DNA of 64,000 nt from Aplectana chamaeleonis. Its lineage: Eukaryota > Nematoda > Chromadorea > Rhabditida > Cosmocercidae. The stretch spans positions 558,001 through 622,000 of the forward strand of contig JAPDOI010000117.1 of assembly GCA_029168955.1 (NCBI GenBank). Direction: 5' to 3'. The stretch's first letter is position 1. Every line of letters begins with the position of its first letter. Under the pieces are notes generated by a model. The model did not search any database, had not been told where the DNA came from, and worked only from the letters and a program-made list of their open reading frames with translations. Below, in pieces: positions 11,962-23,500 of the stretch. The translations under genes and the position numbers were made by a program.

Positions 11962-12331
11962 CAGGGTCAAGCGGGGCGGTGCGTAATTTTTCGGAATCGG
12001 AGCGACCCCCTCCACCATCGAATTTTAAACCCAAAATTTTTGCGATCCCCCACCCGAGGCGCGATTTCTGGGCAGTTTTTGTTTGATTACTAAAGCTGTC
12101 AGACGCCGAAAATTCTTTCAGTAGTCGGGCTCAAGCGTCTAAAACTTGAGCAATGATACGACCCTTCCCTTTAATGACCAAAAATATCGTGAATTTTTGG
12201 AATATCTTCACCAAATTTTCATTTGTGGTTCGAATTTTTTGCGGTTCTCCCTAACCTTTATTTTTTCGGGTCAAAATTTCTGCGAACCCCCCCCCTCCCG
12301 TTGCGTAATGTTGAAACTCCGCTTGACACTG
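11962..12331. mobile_element. hAT-like miniature element, family A copy 1
   Basis: Ends CAGGGTCAAGCGGGGCG and CCGCTTGACACTG, flanked by an exact 8-bp duplication ACTAAAAC at 11954-11961 and 12332-12339. Interior strings GAGGCGCGATTTCTGGGCAG and GTCAGACGCCGAAAATTC recur in the other three copies. Confidence 0.92.
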
Positions 12332-12409
12332 ACTAAAACAAAGTTTTTTTTTCAAAAAACTCAAAACTGACGAATTTCAGGAGAAAATATGTTTTTTTCC
12401 TAACTTTTT

Positions 12410-12800
12410 TAAAGTACAAGGAATGAGCGCTGATTTAGGGAGCGGAGGGTGTGGCTGCTCGATTTTTCTCGCTGATTCCAAAAATGTTGAGCTTCCGTGT
12501 TTGGCAGGGTTGCTACGCATAGCGGCCGGACCATAACACCAAATTTTAAAAACAAGCTTAGACAGCGCCTCTGAAAGCAGTGTTCACGATAAATCTCGTA
12601 TTCAAGGTGAAACACTACGCTGGCAGACGCTGGAGGGCCTAGGGTCGGTGAAAGCAGCGAAAACGGGCCAGAATTCGATGAAAACGGCCGCGAAGTAAAG
12701 ATTTCGTTAGACCAGTACGCCTGCTTAGCCCGCCCCGCCCCCCGTTCTGACGAGCTTATACGGACGTGTTCGACGGCGAATCGCCGAGCCACTCCGCCAC
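12410..12800. repeat. Family C element, diverged copy
   Basis: On the minus strand this stretch runs parallel to 57293-57544: GAACACGTCC, a CGTTTTCGCTGCTTTC block, CTCCAGC.TCTGCCAG, then CGAGATTTATCGTGAACACT. The 127-codon minus frame at 12409-12792 is a by-product of the repeat and is not a gene. Confidence 0.6.
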
Positions 12801-14820
12801 GTCACACCTAATCGATTCGCGGACGTTTCGTCATTGGCGCGCGTTTATGAAAACTAGCAGGGCGCGTGAGCTCGTCCACGCCCTGAACTTGTACGTACGT
12901 TAGGAACCGCTATTTTAGTTCATTCTGAGCGCTTTTCCTAGCTGCTTCTTCACTGCTCGTTAATTCACGACCAAACAGACCCAATTTTGAGTAGAACTCG
13001 AATATGATATTCATGATGAACCCTGCCTTTAAGAGACTTTGCAACTACGTATGAATTCCTCCCGCCCAGGAATTCCGTCCCCCATGACAAAAACTCGGGA
13101 GCACTTATCGCCAATGAGGATGAGCTGTCCCGTCCGACAATACACTGACCAAATTAACATACACCCACCGTAAGCCGTTGGGAGCACCATCGTTCTTGGG
13201 TATGATACGGAAATCGTCCTTTGGAGTATACATCTTCAGGAGGGACGGACTAGAATGAATAGGAAGAAGTGGATAAAGACGAGGAAGTGATAAAGGATAT
13301 CTGTAGGCCACCGGTATATAACCCGTGCAAACGGGATTGAACCTGTTATAACCCTTTGCGTTGGCGTCTGCAACGGCCAAAACTCGGACAACTGGTACAA
13401 TTTGAAATGATTTTTTTCACAACACTGCCTATTCAAACAAATTGATAGAAAATGCTGTAATTTGCGACCGCCACAATTCGATGGATTTCCTGCATAAAAA
13501 ATTATCCCCCATTTACTGTTTTTTTCTGCAACCATTGCCCGTCTGTGATCGTTTTTATCTGATCAGTTCCACCAATTTTTCGATTTTTGAATTTTTCGGA
13601 TTGGGATTTTTCGCTTTTTTATGTCGCAACCTAAATTTGCATTAGATTGTCATTTGATCGGATGGAATGCGTTCCCCTAATACCCATTTTGGTCTTCCGA
13701 ATTACTTGAAAGCACAGTCGATTAAAAAGTTCTAAAGGTTAGCCGTTTGCCACCGCCGGGAAATACTCGTGTTCTAACACGTTCGCACCAGATTTCCCGC
13801 TTTGACACGTTGGCACGAAATTTTACAGCAGAAACGTGTCAAAAACATGGGAGAAACAGTGAAATTTGAGTGATTCGCCGCGATGGCAAAACACTAATCT
13901 TTAAAATTTACAACCGACTTGAAGACACACTTAGTTAATTCTAGAATAAAAAGCTATAGTTTTATTGATGCCTGGAGCAGCGAATTTAGTTCTAACTACC
14001 TCCTTTAACCATTTCAGATGCATCTGAATTGAATATGCGGTTTCGTTACTACTTTGGAATTGAGGAATATATTATTGTCAACTCAGATCTTCTACACGAG
14101 TTCCGATCTTCAACAAAATTTTGGAAACGTTACAACCCTATTTCGTTAGATTCCCACACCGATCCAGCACCTTCTAAGCGGTGGAATAGCTCGGAACCAA
14201 AGCTTGTTAGTCCTTCGGCCACTCAGAAATATAGAAAACTTAACTTAAGATTCAAAAAGTTGAAGAATAACAGGTTTACACAAGAGAAATTCCGAAAAAC
14301 GCGGAAGAACTGTGAAAGCGCCAACAGCCTCACGAGGAACGCGTCAATCTGCCAAAGACGCATTTGCAGTGCGGCGGGTTTCGGGACAACTCGTCCACCT
14401 CCACTTGCTCCGCCCATTTCAGTTTTTTGAGCTGCGGTTGTCAAAACCGCTCCCAGTTTTGATTCTTATCGTACTTCACTGTAAATTTTCTCATCAGTAA
14501 ATAGTGATAGGTTCAAATTTTGTTGAAAAGTCTTTATTGGCCGGTTTTCCACCCTGATCTCACTGAATTTGTTGTATTTTTCGAAACTTATCGTTTTCAG
14601 TGCGTAATTAATTTTTGTTTCTATAATTTCCCCAGTGTGTTTAACGTGAAAGTCGTCAGCTTCCCATGATGGTATTTCGCCTTATCGTCATAGGTTTATC
14701 GGGTTTAAGGGTCATTTTCATAGGAAAACGAGATAAATAGGAAATTATATAAACTTTTTGAATTCGAGAGGTCATCGTGTTCCCCGAAAACCCTGTATGG
14801 TTAGATCCGCGGCCCGTAGC
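12801..14820. other. Unassigned 2-kb stretch
   Basis: A right end of family I (AACCCTGCCTTTAA) is visible at 13020-13033. Two unassigned reading frames are the most gene-like: 13105-13380 minus (91 codons) and 14029-14430 plus (133 codons, starting MNMRFRYYFGIEEYIIVNSD, basic and Ser-rich). Neither has a domain I recognise, splice partners or conserved motifs. I leave them uncalled. Confidence 0.4.
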
Positions 14821-14821
14821 C

Positions 14822-15312
14822 TTAAAGGCACAGTACACCCTCGGACATGATTTTTGTGATTTTCATTTGTTTGTGTAGTAGATCCCACCTGTATAACACT
14901 TGCCAAATGCGAGATCTCAAATCCTCCAAATAAGCGAGATATAAGCGACCACCACAGGCCCGACCCCCTTCGCTCACCACCACAGGCCCGACCCCCTAAC
15001 AGATTTTCGAACTTGATAGCGGCTCGATGGATGGATGAATTCCAACAAGTCGTCGTTCTTCAGTCCATTGCCGGTCTATCTCCTCATCCTGTTTTGCTCA
15101 CGTGCAGCGATTGCGAATGAAGAGAAATACAGGCCTGAGACAACTCGTCCACTAATTTTTCACCCTAAGAATATATGCATATTAAGGGTGCCATAACTTT
15201 GTTCTTAGGGGGTCTTGGACGATTTCAGAGGTACCACTGTGATCAGCAAGTCACCCTCTCCTAGATCAGCATGGAAACTGAAAAATAATTTTTGGGTGTC
15301 CTGTGCCTTTAA
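14822..15312. mobile_element. TTAA-flanked miniature element, family D copy 3
   Basis: Left end TTAAAGGCACAGTACACCC and right end GGGTGTCCTGTGCCTTTAA. The interior shares AATCCTCCAAATAAGCGAGAT and ACAACTCGTCCAC with copies 1 and 5. Confidence 0.8.
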
Positions 15313-15422
15313 GAAAAAACGTGTAATTTTAAACCGCGGCTGGCGTGGCGGTTTAAATCACAATCTCTGAGCTATAAACCGCCGCGCCAGCCACGGTTTT
15401 AATTTAAACGTTTTTTCTTGAG
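15311..15422. repeat. Hairpin at the edge of family D copy 3
   Basis: AAGAAAAAACGTGTAATTTT followed by AAACCGCGGCTGGCG is repeated as reverse complement at 15375-15422. It abuts the preceding TTAA element, sharing the junction. Confidence 0.7.
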
Positions 15423-15470
15423 GACACAGGCCACGGACCTAACTATACAAACCCGGTACCGATTTATATC

Positions 15471-15592
15471 TCTTGCTGGGAGGAGACTATCCGCCCATTT
15501 TCTCGTCCTCGGCCTATCATGTCAACCGTCGCTGCTCTTGGGATAGGTCAGCGGCGGGAAAGTGGGCGAATAACTTCCTCCCAGCAAGAGAT
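15471..15592. repeat. Hairpin, about 35-bp arms
   Basis: TCTCTTGCTGGGAGGAGACT...GCCCATTTTC is matched by GGGAAAGTGGGCGAAT...CCCAGCAAGAGA. It lies directly next to the inverted reverse transcriptase fragment. Confidence 0.7.
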
Positions 15593-15595
15593 CCA

Positions 15596-15905
15596 AATGA
15601 GAACCACAAACGACAGAAGATGGCGACCAGACCTGCTGTTCGAGACATGGGTGTTGCAGAGATCTCAGGATGCAATTTGCCACACGAGAAGCTTTCTTAG
15701 AGATTTCCTTGCAGTGGGATTCCCACTTAAGGTCGGTGCTAATAAGCACACCAAGATCACTGACAGTCTCGCGTACGGGAAGCGCAACATTCTTTAGGCG
15801 TAGAAAGCACTCATGTTGGAAATTTATATGGAACAAGCTACATTTTTTCTTCAGATATTTTTAGCTGCCATAGTTTGGACCAATTAGAAAGCCGGTTCAG
15901 GTCAC
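15596..15905 (-). pseudogene. CR1-like reverse transcriptase fragment, inverted copy
   Basis: The minus strand encodes the same protein segment as 16011-16260 on the plus strand, including INFQHECFLRL, ALPVRETVSDLGVLISTDLK and RVANCILRSLQHPCLE. The sequence is nearly identical, so duplication was recent. The fragment lacks the catalytic RT motifs and ends abruptly at about 15640. The two copies face each other around a short spacer (15906-15974) and form a large palindrome. Confidence 0.85.
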
Positions 15906-15974
15906 ACTGAAGCTTTTGCTGATGATCTGAAGATATATCGTCCCCTTCGCAACCCCGCCATCGATTTTCACGAG

Positions 15975-16917
15975 CTTCAGTGTGACCTGAACCGGCTTTC
16001 TAATTGGTCCATGCTATGGCAGCTAAAAATATCTGAAGAAAAATGTACCTTAATCCATATAAATTTTCAACATGAGTGCTTTCTACGCCTAAATGATGTT
16101 GCGCTTCCCGTACGCGAGACTGTCAGTGATCTTGGTGTGCTTATTAGCACCGACCTTAAGTGGGAATCCCACTGCAAGGAAATCTCTAAGAAAGCTTCTC
16201 GTGTGGCAAATTGCATCCTGAGATCTCTGCAACACCCATGTCTCGAACATTACAGGAAAGCATACATTGTCTACTGCCGACCGCTCTTGGAATACTGTAC
16301 GCAGGTCTGGTCACCATCTTCTGTCGAAGATGATGAAGTAATTGAAAACGTGCAAAGGCGGTACTCAAAACGCGTTTTTGTCAAAGTATTTCCTACGCGA
16401 GAAGTACCAGGCTATACGGCAAGGCTTGAAATGTTGGGGATCGAAACCCTACGATATCGGCGAACCGAGTTCGATTTACACTTATGTTATAAAATCGTTA
16501 ACGGTCTTTGCGACATCCCATTTGAGAGTGTTTTCGTGTTCAACAGCCGCTGTACTCGCTCCCGCCAGCACGCTTTTCAGCTCGCACGTAGATTTACGTC
16601 GAAGTCCAACGTGCTGCATTCCTTTGCATTTAGAGTCATCCCAATTTGGAACAAATTACCATCAGAGATCGTTGAGGCCGCGCATTTAACGATTTTCAAA
16701 AGCAGGCTATCTCATTTCAACCTCAGGTCATTGCATGGGGTCGATGGCCGTGCTTTCTGCGAAAGCTTTAAATTCAGGGTGCTCTTATTCGTACGAGTGT
16801 TTTCTTTGCCTGCAATTTTGTTTGCCTGCATGTCCAGGCTGTCTTGTTTAAACCTATCTCACATACATTTTGTATGTTTCTGTGCCAGATAAAGCTATTG
16901 AATTGAATTGAATTGAA
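15975..16917 (+). mobile_element. CR1-like LINE 3' end
   Basis: An open frame from 16011 to 16892 (293 codons) encodes the region downstream of the RT catalytic core. It includes LGVLISTDLKWESHCKEISK, RPLLEYCTQVWSP and IPIWNKLPSEIVEAA, the hallmark order of CR1-like LINE C-termini. The element ends with AATTG repeats at 16898-16917, the short tandem 3' tail typical of these elements. It is 5'-truncated: no YADD block or endonuclease is present. The frame is intact, which with the near-identical inverted copy points to recent insertion. Family differs from the AAG-tailed LINE at 1-1626. Confidence 0.88.
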
Positions 16918-17537
16918 ACCCTTCCGTGATTAGCCTCCTCGCTGCTGACCGCGCGCATGCTTTTGACATCATAGGCTCCATTGCATCAGTAACCCGCGAG
17001 CGGTTGCGCCGGTCGCCACAGATCGCGCGCGGCGCAGCCATGCTGTCCGAGACGTAACGTCGGCATGGATCCGGAAGAGACTTCGCGTTCACTGTTGAAG
17101 GTTGGCGCAAACTCGGTGCCATATGCTATAACATAGGTGCACCGAGTTGGCGCCAACCTCCAAGGGGGAACGCAAAGTCTCTTCAGGATCCATGCCGATG
17201 TTATATTTATAGCCTTTACGCTGCTCTTGATCATCACTCTTAGCAAGCTCTCGCATAACTAAAAACGGATTACATGGCCATCTCTAGAACCATTCCCTCT
17301 CCACATGAAGTTTATAGGCTGAAAATTTGAAGCTCTGGGGTCGGAAAGTGGGACACTGTCGGTCGTCGTATATACCTGGTTTCACACTGGCCAGGCGACT
17401 CGCGGTCGCTTCGTTTCGCGGTAAAGTTTAAACCCGGCCTATTTGCCTACACAACAAGAGCATATTTCGATACTAAGGTATTTTTCCGCATGTGTTATTA
17501 TAAATGCACTACTTGGTAATATCTCTTGTTTTAACAG
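16918..17537. other. Region upstream of the ALG8 gene
   Basis: Holds a foldback element at about 17055-17203 (GTCGGCATGGATCCGGAAGA with its reverse complement GGATCCATGCCGATGT) and otherwise no recognisable gene. No TATA box or other promoter element can be assigned with confidence. Confidence 0.5.
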
Positions 17538-17559
17538 TCTTCAGCATCTGGAGGAGTAG
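17530..17559 (+). promoter_or_regulatory. Possible trans-splice acceptor and 5' leader of ALG8
   Basis: TTTTAACAG at 17529-17537 resembles a nematode 3' splice site and lies 22 bases before the chosen ATG. An in-frame TAG directly precedes the ATG. The role as spliced-leader acceptor is inferred. Confidence 0.4.
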
Positions 17560-20500
17560 ATGAATGTTAATAGTATCAGTTTATCGTCATGGCAGACAGT
17601 ATCCCTTGTCACATCGGCCCTCATCGCCATCAAGGTTCTGCTAATTCCGACCTACACTTCGACCGATTTCGAGGTAAGTCTAGATTCTGGCAAGTTTCGA
17701 ATTTTTCGTTAAAAAAGCCTTTGTAAACCCATGATCTTAGCACTCTCTGACCACTTTGGTAAATGCGGAACAACCTCTGCCCGCGAGAGAAACTGTTGGG
17801 CAAGCTCTGCTTTGCCTAAATCCCGGGAGAGGAAAGCCCGCCAATTGTTTTTCGGGAGAAACCAGTGCAGGAGAACTGTTATGTGACGTGGGCGGGTGAT
17901 CCAATGGGTCGGCTGGTCCACGAGATTCTCACCCATTTCCTGACTTTTTTTTTGGTGATACTTCCGTTCTTACTCTTCTTATAGGGACCTTAAGCTCACG
18001 TTTAGTTCAAAGAAGTCAAATTTTTTATCGTGAACACCGCCTTTAATTGGTATTAGCTGTCACCTTCATCCATGGCCCAGTTGATTGCCACAGGTTCATA
18101 TAATGTGATTGATGGGCGGAGCTCCTGACTTCGACTCTGGAGCAAAATGTAAAGTATCCTTATTGGGTGGTGGGGCAGCGGTTGAGTTGTGTTAGGAAGT
18201 GTCAACCCGCGCATGGGCGGAGCTCCCAGGTTCCTGTCTTATGCAGAAGACAAGACTTCTCATTTTTGATTCCGAGGCGAATTTTGTGGTTTCCTCGTAG
18301 TGTCTTTCCATTCCCGAGGACTGACATTTTGCATTTGAAATGCTGGATCCGTGTTCACTGGTACATGGGCGGAGCTTCTGGTTGCTTGTAATGGGTGGAG
18401 CGTGATGCTTCCGCTTCGGAATCTGGTGTGGAGCTCCTGGTGTTCTCGTACTTTCTGTTTTTTTCTTTCATAGACTCGATATTGCCCATTTGGCAGCTGT
18501 TCCATGGGCGGGGCTTCTGGTTTTCTGACAGGAACGAGGACAAGGCGGTATAGGGTGAGACGGAATTAAGGAGCGGGGTAAATTTCTCTGCCGGCCAATC
18601 AGCAACGTCTCAGAGAGCGCAGATTCCTTTGACGGTTGGTCGACAAAGGGATTGATCCCGCTTCGTACTCCGGTCTCCCACTGTACTGACAGGGCTTCCG
18701 GTTTTTGGGCTGAGGTGGTTTCCTCTGTTCTGACTGAAAGATTTTACACTGTGTTTATGCTTCCGAAGAGAAACGAGGGCGAGGCTTAGCACTGTAGTTT
18801 TTGAGGCGGAGCTTGTAATTTCCTTGTATTTTCGCTAATTTCAGAGACTTCGCATTCCCTATTTCGGCTCCATTCCCGAAGGAAGAAACCCTCTATCTCT
18901 AGAGGGAAACTATTAGCTCCGCCTCCGGATTGTTGACACTTGCGACGTGGCGCGATGGTGACGAGCTCGGGGGTATGGTATACTTTGTCGCTGTAATAAG
19001 CGACAGTCATGCAATCTAGCACGATTCGCGGCGGGACCCGCGCCCAGAAACGGCATCGGTCGTCCTAATAACAGTTGTCGCGCGTCTGTTTCAGCGTGTC
19101 GCGGTTGGGTGACGTACTGCGAATGTTCCGAAGCCCGTCGCTGCCAATAGCGCTGTCGCTGTGTAGCGCACTGCAACAGCGACAGATTCAAAGGGCGGCA
19201 GGAGGTCGCTGTGCAGAGCGACGCGACCGCGTGTCGCAAAAGTACACCGCTGGCATTAGGCCGGGGTCATAATTCCCGCGACTAACGATGGCGACAGTGC
19301 ATGTCTGGCTTATCGATTTGTGGTCGATATTGCTGGTAAATATTGCGTCGCGTCGCTCGTCGCTGGAAGTATTATTCCGGCTCCTAGGGGGGAACTCAAG
19401 TTTTTTATTTCTCTGGGGGGGGGGGGAGATACAATGCTTTGGTTTCTTTCGGTGCATGGGGGCGGAGCCATGAGATTCCTCATTTCGTCTCGCTTGTTTG
19501 CAGTACTGCTTTCAACTTCTGTCAAGGCCTGCGTCGCCCATAGGCGTGGCCGCACCTAGCTTGAAGCAGGGTCAAGCGGTCCGCGCCCATTTAAGACCGC
19601 ATTTCCTAAAATTTTCAGGATTTGGGTCAAAAATGTTGGTTTTTTGGCCGAAGTTTTCACGATCTCCACCCGAACTTTAAATGTTTGTGCTAAAAAAATT
19701 TCAACGACCCTCCCATCCCTACCCACTGGGAGATTACACAACCGCGCTCAGGGTCAAGCGGAGCGTTGCGGAATTTTTCGAAACCGGAGCGACCCCCCGT
19801 CACTTTTTTTCCAAAATCAAAAATTTTTGCGATCTTTCCAACCCGAGGCGTCGTTTTCGCGATCCCTCCTCCCCGAGTCCAGCCAGTTTATAGTTGATTA
19901 CTAAAAGTGCCAGACGACGAAAATTCGTTCAGTAGTTGGGCCCAAGCGCCTTCAACCGGATTCTACGATCCTTCCCTTGGGGACCAAAAGTAATCGAGAA
20001 TTTATGGGATATCGACGAAATTCTCATTCTCGTACCGGAATTTTTGCGATCCCCCGTTGCGAAATTTCGCAACCCCGCTTGACTCTGACCGCGCTGGACC
20101 CTATTTTGTGATCAGATTTTAATTTCAGCACTTTTTCATCAAAATTTCAGTTTCAAGGGAGTTGTTATTGTTAGCTCTGTATAGGTTCACCGGAACTGGA
20201 TGGCAGTTACGTATAATCTGCCTTTATCGAGATGGTATCATGATTCTACGTCGGAATGGACCCTGGACTACCCGCCTTTTTTCGCGTATTTTGAAAAGGT
20301 TCGGGCTTATACTCCTTAATTGTTTCATTCATATTCCAAATAAGTGATTTTGCAGTTTCTCGCTATGGTTGCTAGGTATTGTGGTCTAGAAGATATTTTG
20401 GTGATCCAAAAAGAGCCTCTTTTTAATGATCGAGTGCTATACTTCCAGCGTCTTTCGGTGATCGGGACGGATATATTCTATGTAGGTACCGCACATCTTT

Positions 20501-23500
20501 AATTTTTTTTTGGAACTGGGATTGGAATCGGAGGCAGCGATAGTGATAGGAGATCGCAGCGGCGACGTGCTAACTAGGTAAGCACATTTAGTAGCAAACA
20601 CACATTTAAGGAGGGTAGGCAAAATTTGTTTCGGATATGGCTCGAATTTTTTTCTGGGGGTTATTAGGGGTTTTAAACTAGAATCTGGGGTTCATTTCTT
20701 GATATTACAGGCTAGTATAACTTACATTGGTTTTTCCAGAAATCGATAAATGGATTTAAAGTTCGGGTTTAGCACCCCCGAGTAACCATAATAGATAAGG
20801 TTTCAAACAAATCTGGCAAGGGATTGACAACTGGTTGCAAGCGCCATTGCCAGTGAAATTCGAGCTGTTGCGTAACTCTCCGATCCGAGTTAAAGGCAGC
20901 GTTCACGATGATCATCCTCGTTGACCTTCCACTGAGAAATGATAGGCTGGAAGGATCCTAGGCTCCCAGTGTCGAAAGAATGGTAGAAAACGAGCCAGGA
21001 GCGGCAAAATAACGGCTGCAAACAAGCGTTTTGGTGTCCCAGACACGCCCCAGGCTCCAGATCCGCCCCCTCGTAATGAACAATTGAAGACTCAGATTAC
21101 AGAATGATCAAGTGAAGGAAGTTCTGATAAGTGAGCTGATCGTTTCATTGCACTGTTAGGTACCATCCTTCTAGCGTTCAATTCCTCCACGCTCAAAAAT
21201 CAACGTAAATAAGGGAGGGCCTGTTTTAGTTCAAAAACGCGTCTTTCGTGTCCTTTTTATGCATGCCTTGCTATACAGGGCACTAGACCTTCCTTAAGCC
21301 GTGAAAATATCGGACGTGAAATTTATCGTGAACGCTGCGTTTAAAGGCAGTGTTCACGATGAGAATCGTTTTTCTGCTTTTTCTCCTATCTTGATGACGG
21401 TCCCATGCTGATTTCAATGATGTTTTTGGAATCGTACAAGACCTTCTAGGAACGGAGTTATGGTCCCTCAAAAATTGAGCTAGGGAAGCATGGCGGACGA
21501 GTTGTCCGAGGCTTGTAACTTCCGTCTTTTGCAGCCGATGTATGCGAGCTGACCTGAGTAAAGAGAGAAGTTGAGAATGAAGGGAAGAACGAGGCTATTG
21601 ATCGGAAACCATAGCTCATCTCACAATCTCGAGCATTCATTTGTATTCTCGTCGGTGGGCGTGGAAAGTGCATCTGGGATGTGGCGAGGTAACGGGTGTC
21701 CAACTTTGGGGCCCTAGGGGACCGTTCCGAGTTCATTTTTCTTAATTTTTTTCAACGTTAGGGTTGCGCTAGCCCCCGCAGCTGCCGATCTTCCCCAAAA
21801 AATCAAACATGGTTTTTATCGTGGACACTGCCTTTAAGCGGGTTTCTCTAGTTGAGTGCTAAGGTGAGGTACGTAAACCAGACAATGTTCAGGGTGTTCA
21901 GGAAAACTGTTTTGAATTTGGCTCAGAACCTTTTTGGGAGGGGGTTGTCCGGGGTCCAGAACACGAAATCTGAGATCTTATTGTCGATTTTCTGATGAAT
22001 TTCGCCAAGTTTGGCACAAAAACTCTCACTGGGGAAAAATTTCGAGGCTGAATGCGGTATTTGATGATTTCCAAAGCAATCATAGATCTGTCTCGAAAAT
22101 TCCATGTAAAGATCATTTGGAGTCCTCAACTCCAACCTGAGGTCAGTTTATCGATTTTCGATAGATTACGCAAGATTACGGTGGGCATATGGTAGTTTGG
22201 TAAGCTCAAAACTTCTCTGTGGGGCTTTCTGGGGTGCTGAACACGATTTTGTGTTCTATTTATCGATTTTCGAAATTCTAAGGTAGGTTGCGCTAGTTAA
22301 ATAGCATTGTATCTTTCGTAACCTATAGTAAGCCTCGGAATATCGAGAAACACACTTTAGATTCGTGTTCATGACCCCGAATAAACCCTAAAAAATTGAG
22401 GCAAATTGGGAACATTTCTTTTGAACGCCCTAAAAATTGCCTGATGGGTAATTTACCTTTTTAACCAACCGAGGAAACCCGCCATAACTCGGTTCAGAGA
22501 ACTCCACAGAAGGTACAAACATAGATTCAAAAAGTCACTGGAACAACATCAATTGGTATGACTTTCATTGGACAAGGCGTTTTCTACCAGTTGTCGATCT
22601 ATTGTGAGACCGTGATCAAATACCGTACACCCACCGTAACTTACCGCAGTTTACAGAAAATCGATAAAATGATTTTAGCTTCGGAGTGTTGAGCACTCCA
22701 CATAAATTCTACAGAGTAGTTGTGGACAAGTATTTAGTAGCGTTCTGAAAATCATCAAAACTCGCATTTCGCCTTGAAATTTCGTCACGTTGGGAGGCAG
22801 TTTTGGGAAAATGAGGGCAACTTCTCCGAGCACACTGAACTTTATCGTCGCGGTATCTCGCTCGGATCAGATGGTAAAAGCGACAATGCTCAGCGACGGA
22901 AAGTATGGAAAAGGCGTGAGTTTCCACTTCCTGTACTTTTTCCAGATTCTGTCGTGCGTTATTTTCTGTTTTTGTGACTCTCCTCGCTGGAAATCGCTCC
23001 CCAATAAACTGCAGGAGAAGGCAAGGTAGCGAATGTTTTCCCTAACAAAGATTTCCCGCAGCTACTTACAATTCTTAGTTTCCAGAATATCTTGTTTTAT
23101 CGTATTGTCGTGCCACGTTGGGCTAATTTTGATCGATAATGTCCATTTTCAATACAACTCTATGCTCACCGCGTTCCTGATCCTATCAGTTCATTTCGCC
23201 GACCGGGAAAGTTACCTTCTGGTGAGATGTTAGACCGGGAAAGTTACCTTCTGGTGAAACGAAGAGTCCAAAAAAGCAGCGCTTCCTCTGCGTCTCTGAA
23301 ATTTTCGGATTACGGTAAGACGTCGCTATTTGCGTACGCGACGTCTTACCGTAATCCGAAAATGTCAGAGACGCAGAGGAAGCGCTGCTTTTCTGGCCTC
23401 TTCGTTTGCCATCTCGTTTGTGACCGGGTTTTCTGTGCTGATGAAAACAATAAAACACCTGTCCCAAACGAGATGGCAAGCGAAGAGTCCATTTTTGGAT

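Noticed and set aside
12409..12792. 127-codon minus-strand frame
   Set aside because: It lies in a family C repeat that aligns to 57293-57544 and has no protein family resemblance.
20486..20487. Alternative exon 3 donor four bases downstream of the chosen one
   Set aside because: It shifts frame and does not lead into the conserved continuation.
22826..22915. Possible extra ALG8 exon (TELYRRG text) ending at a GTGAGT donor
   Set aside because: Direct joining of exon 3 (donor at 20482) to 22946 keeps frame and length of the family; no good acceptor exists for the extra piece.
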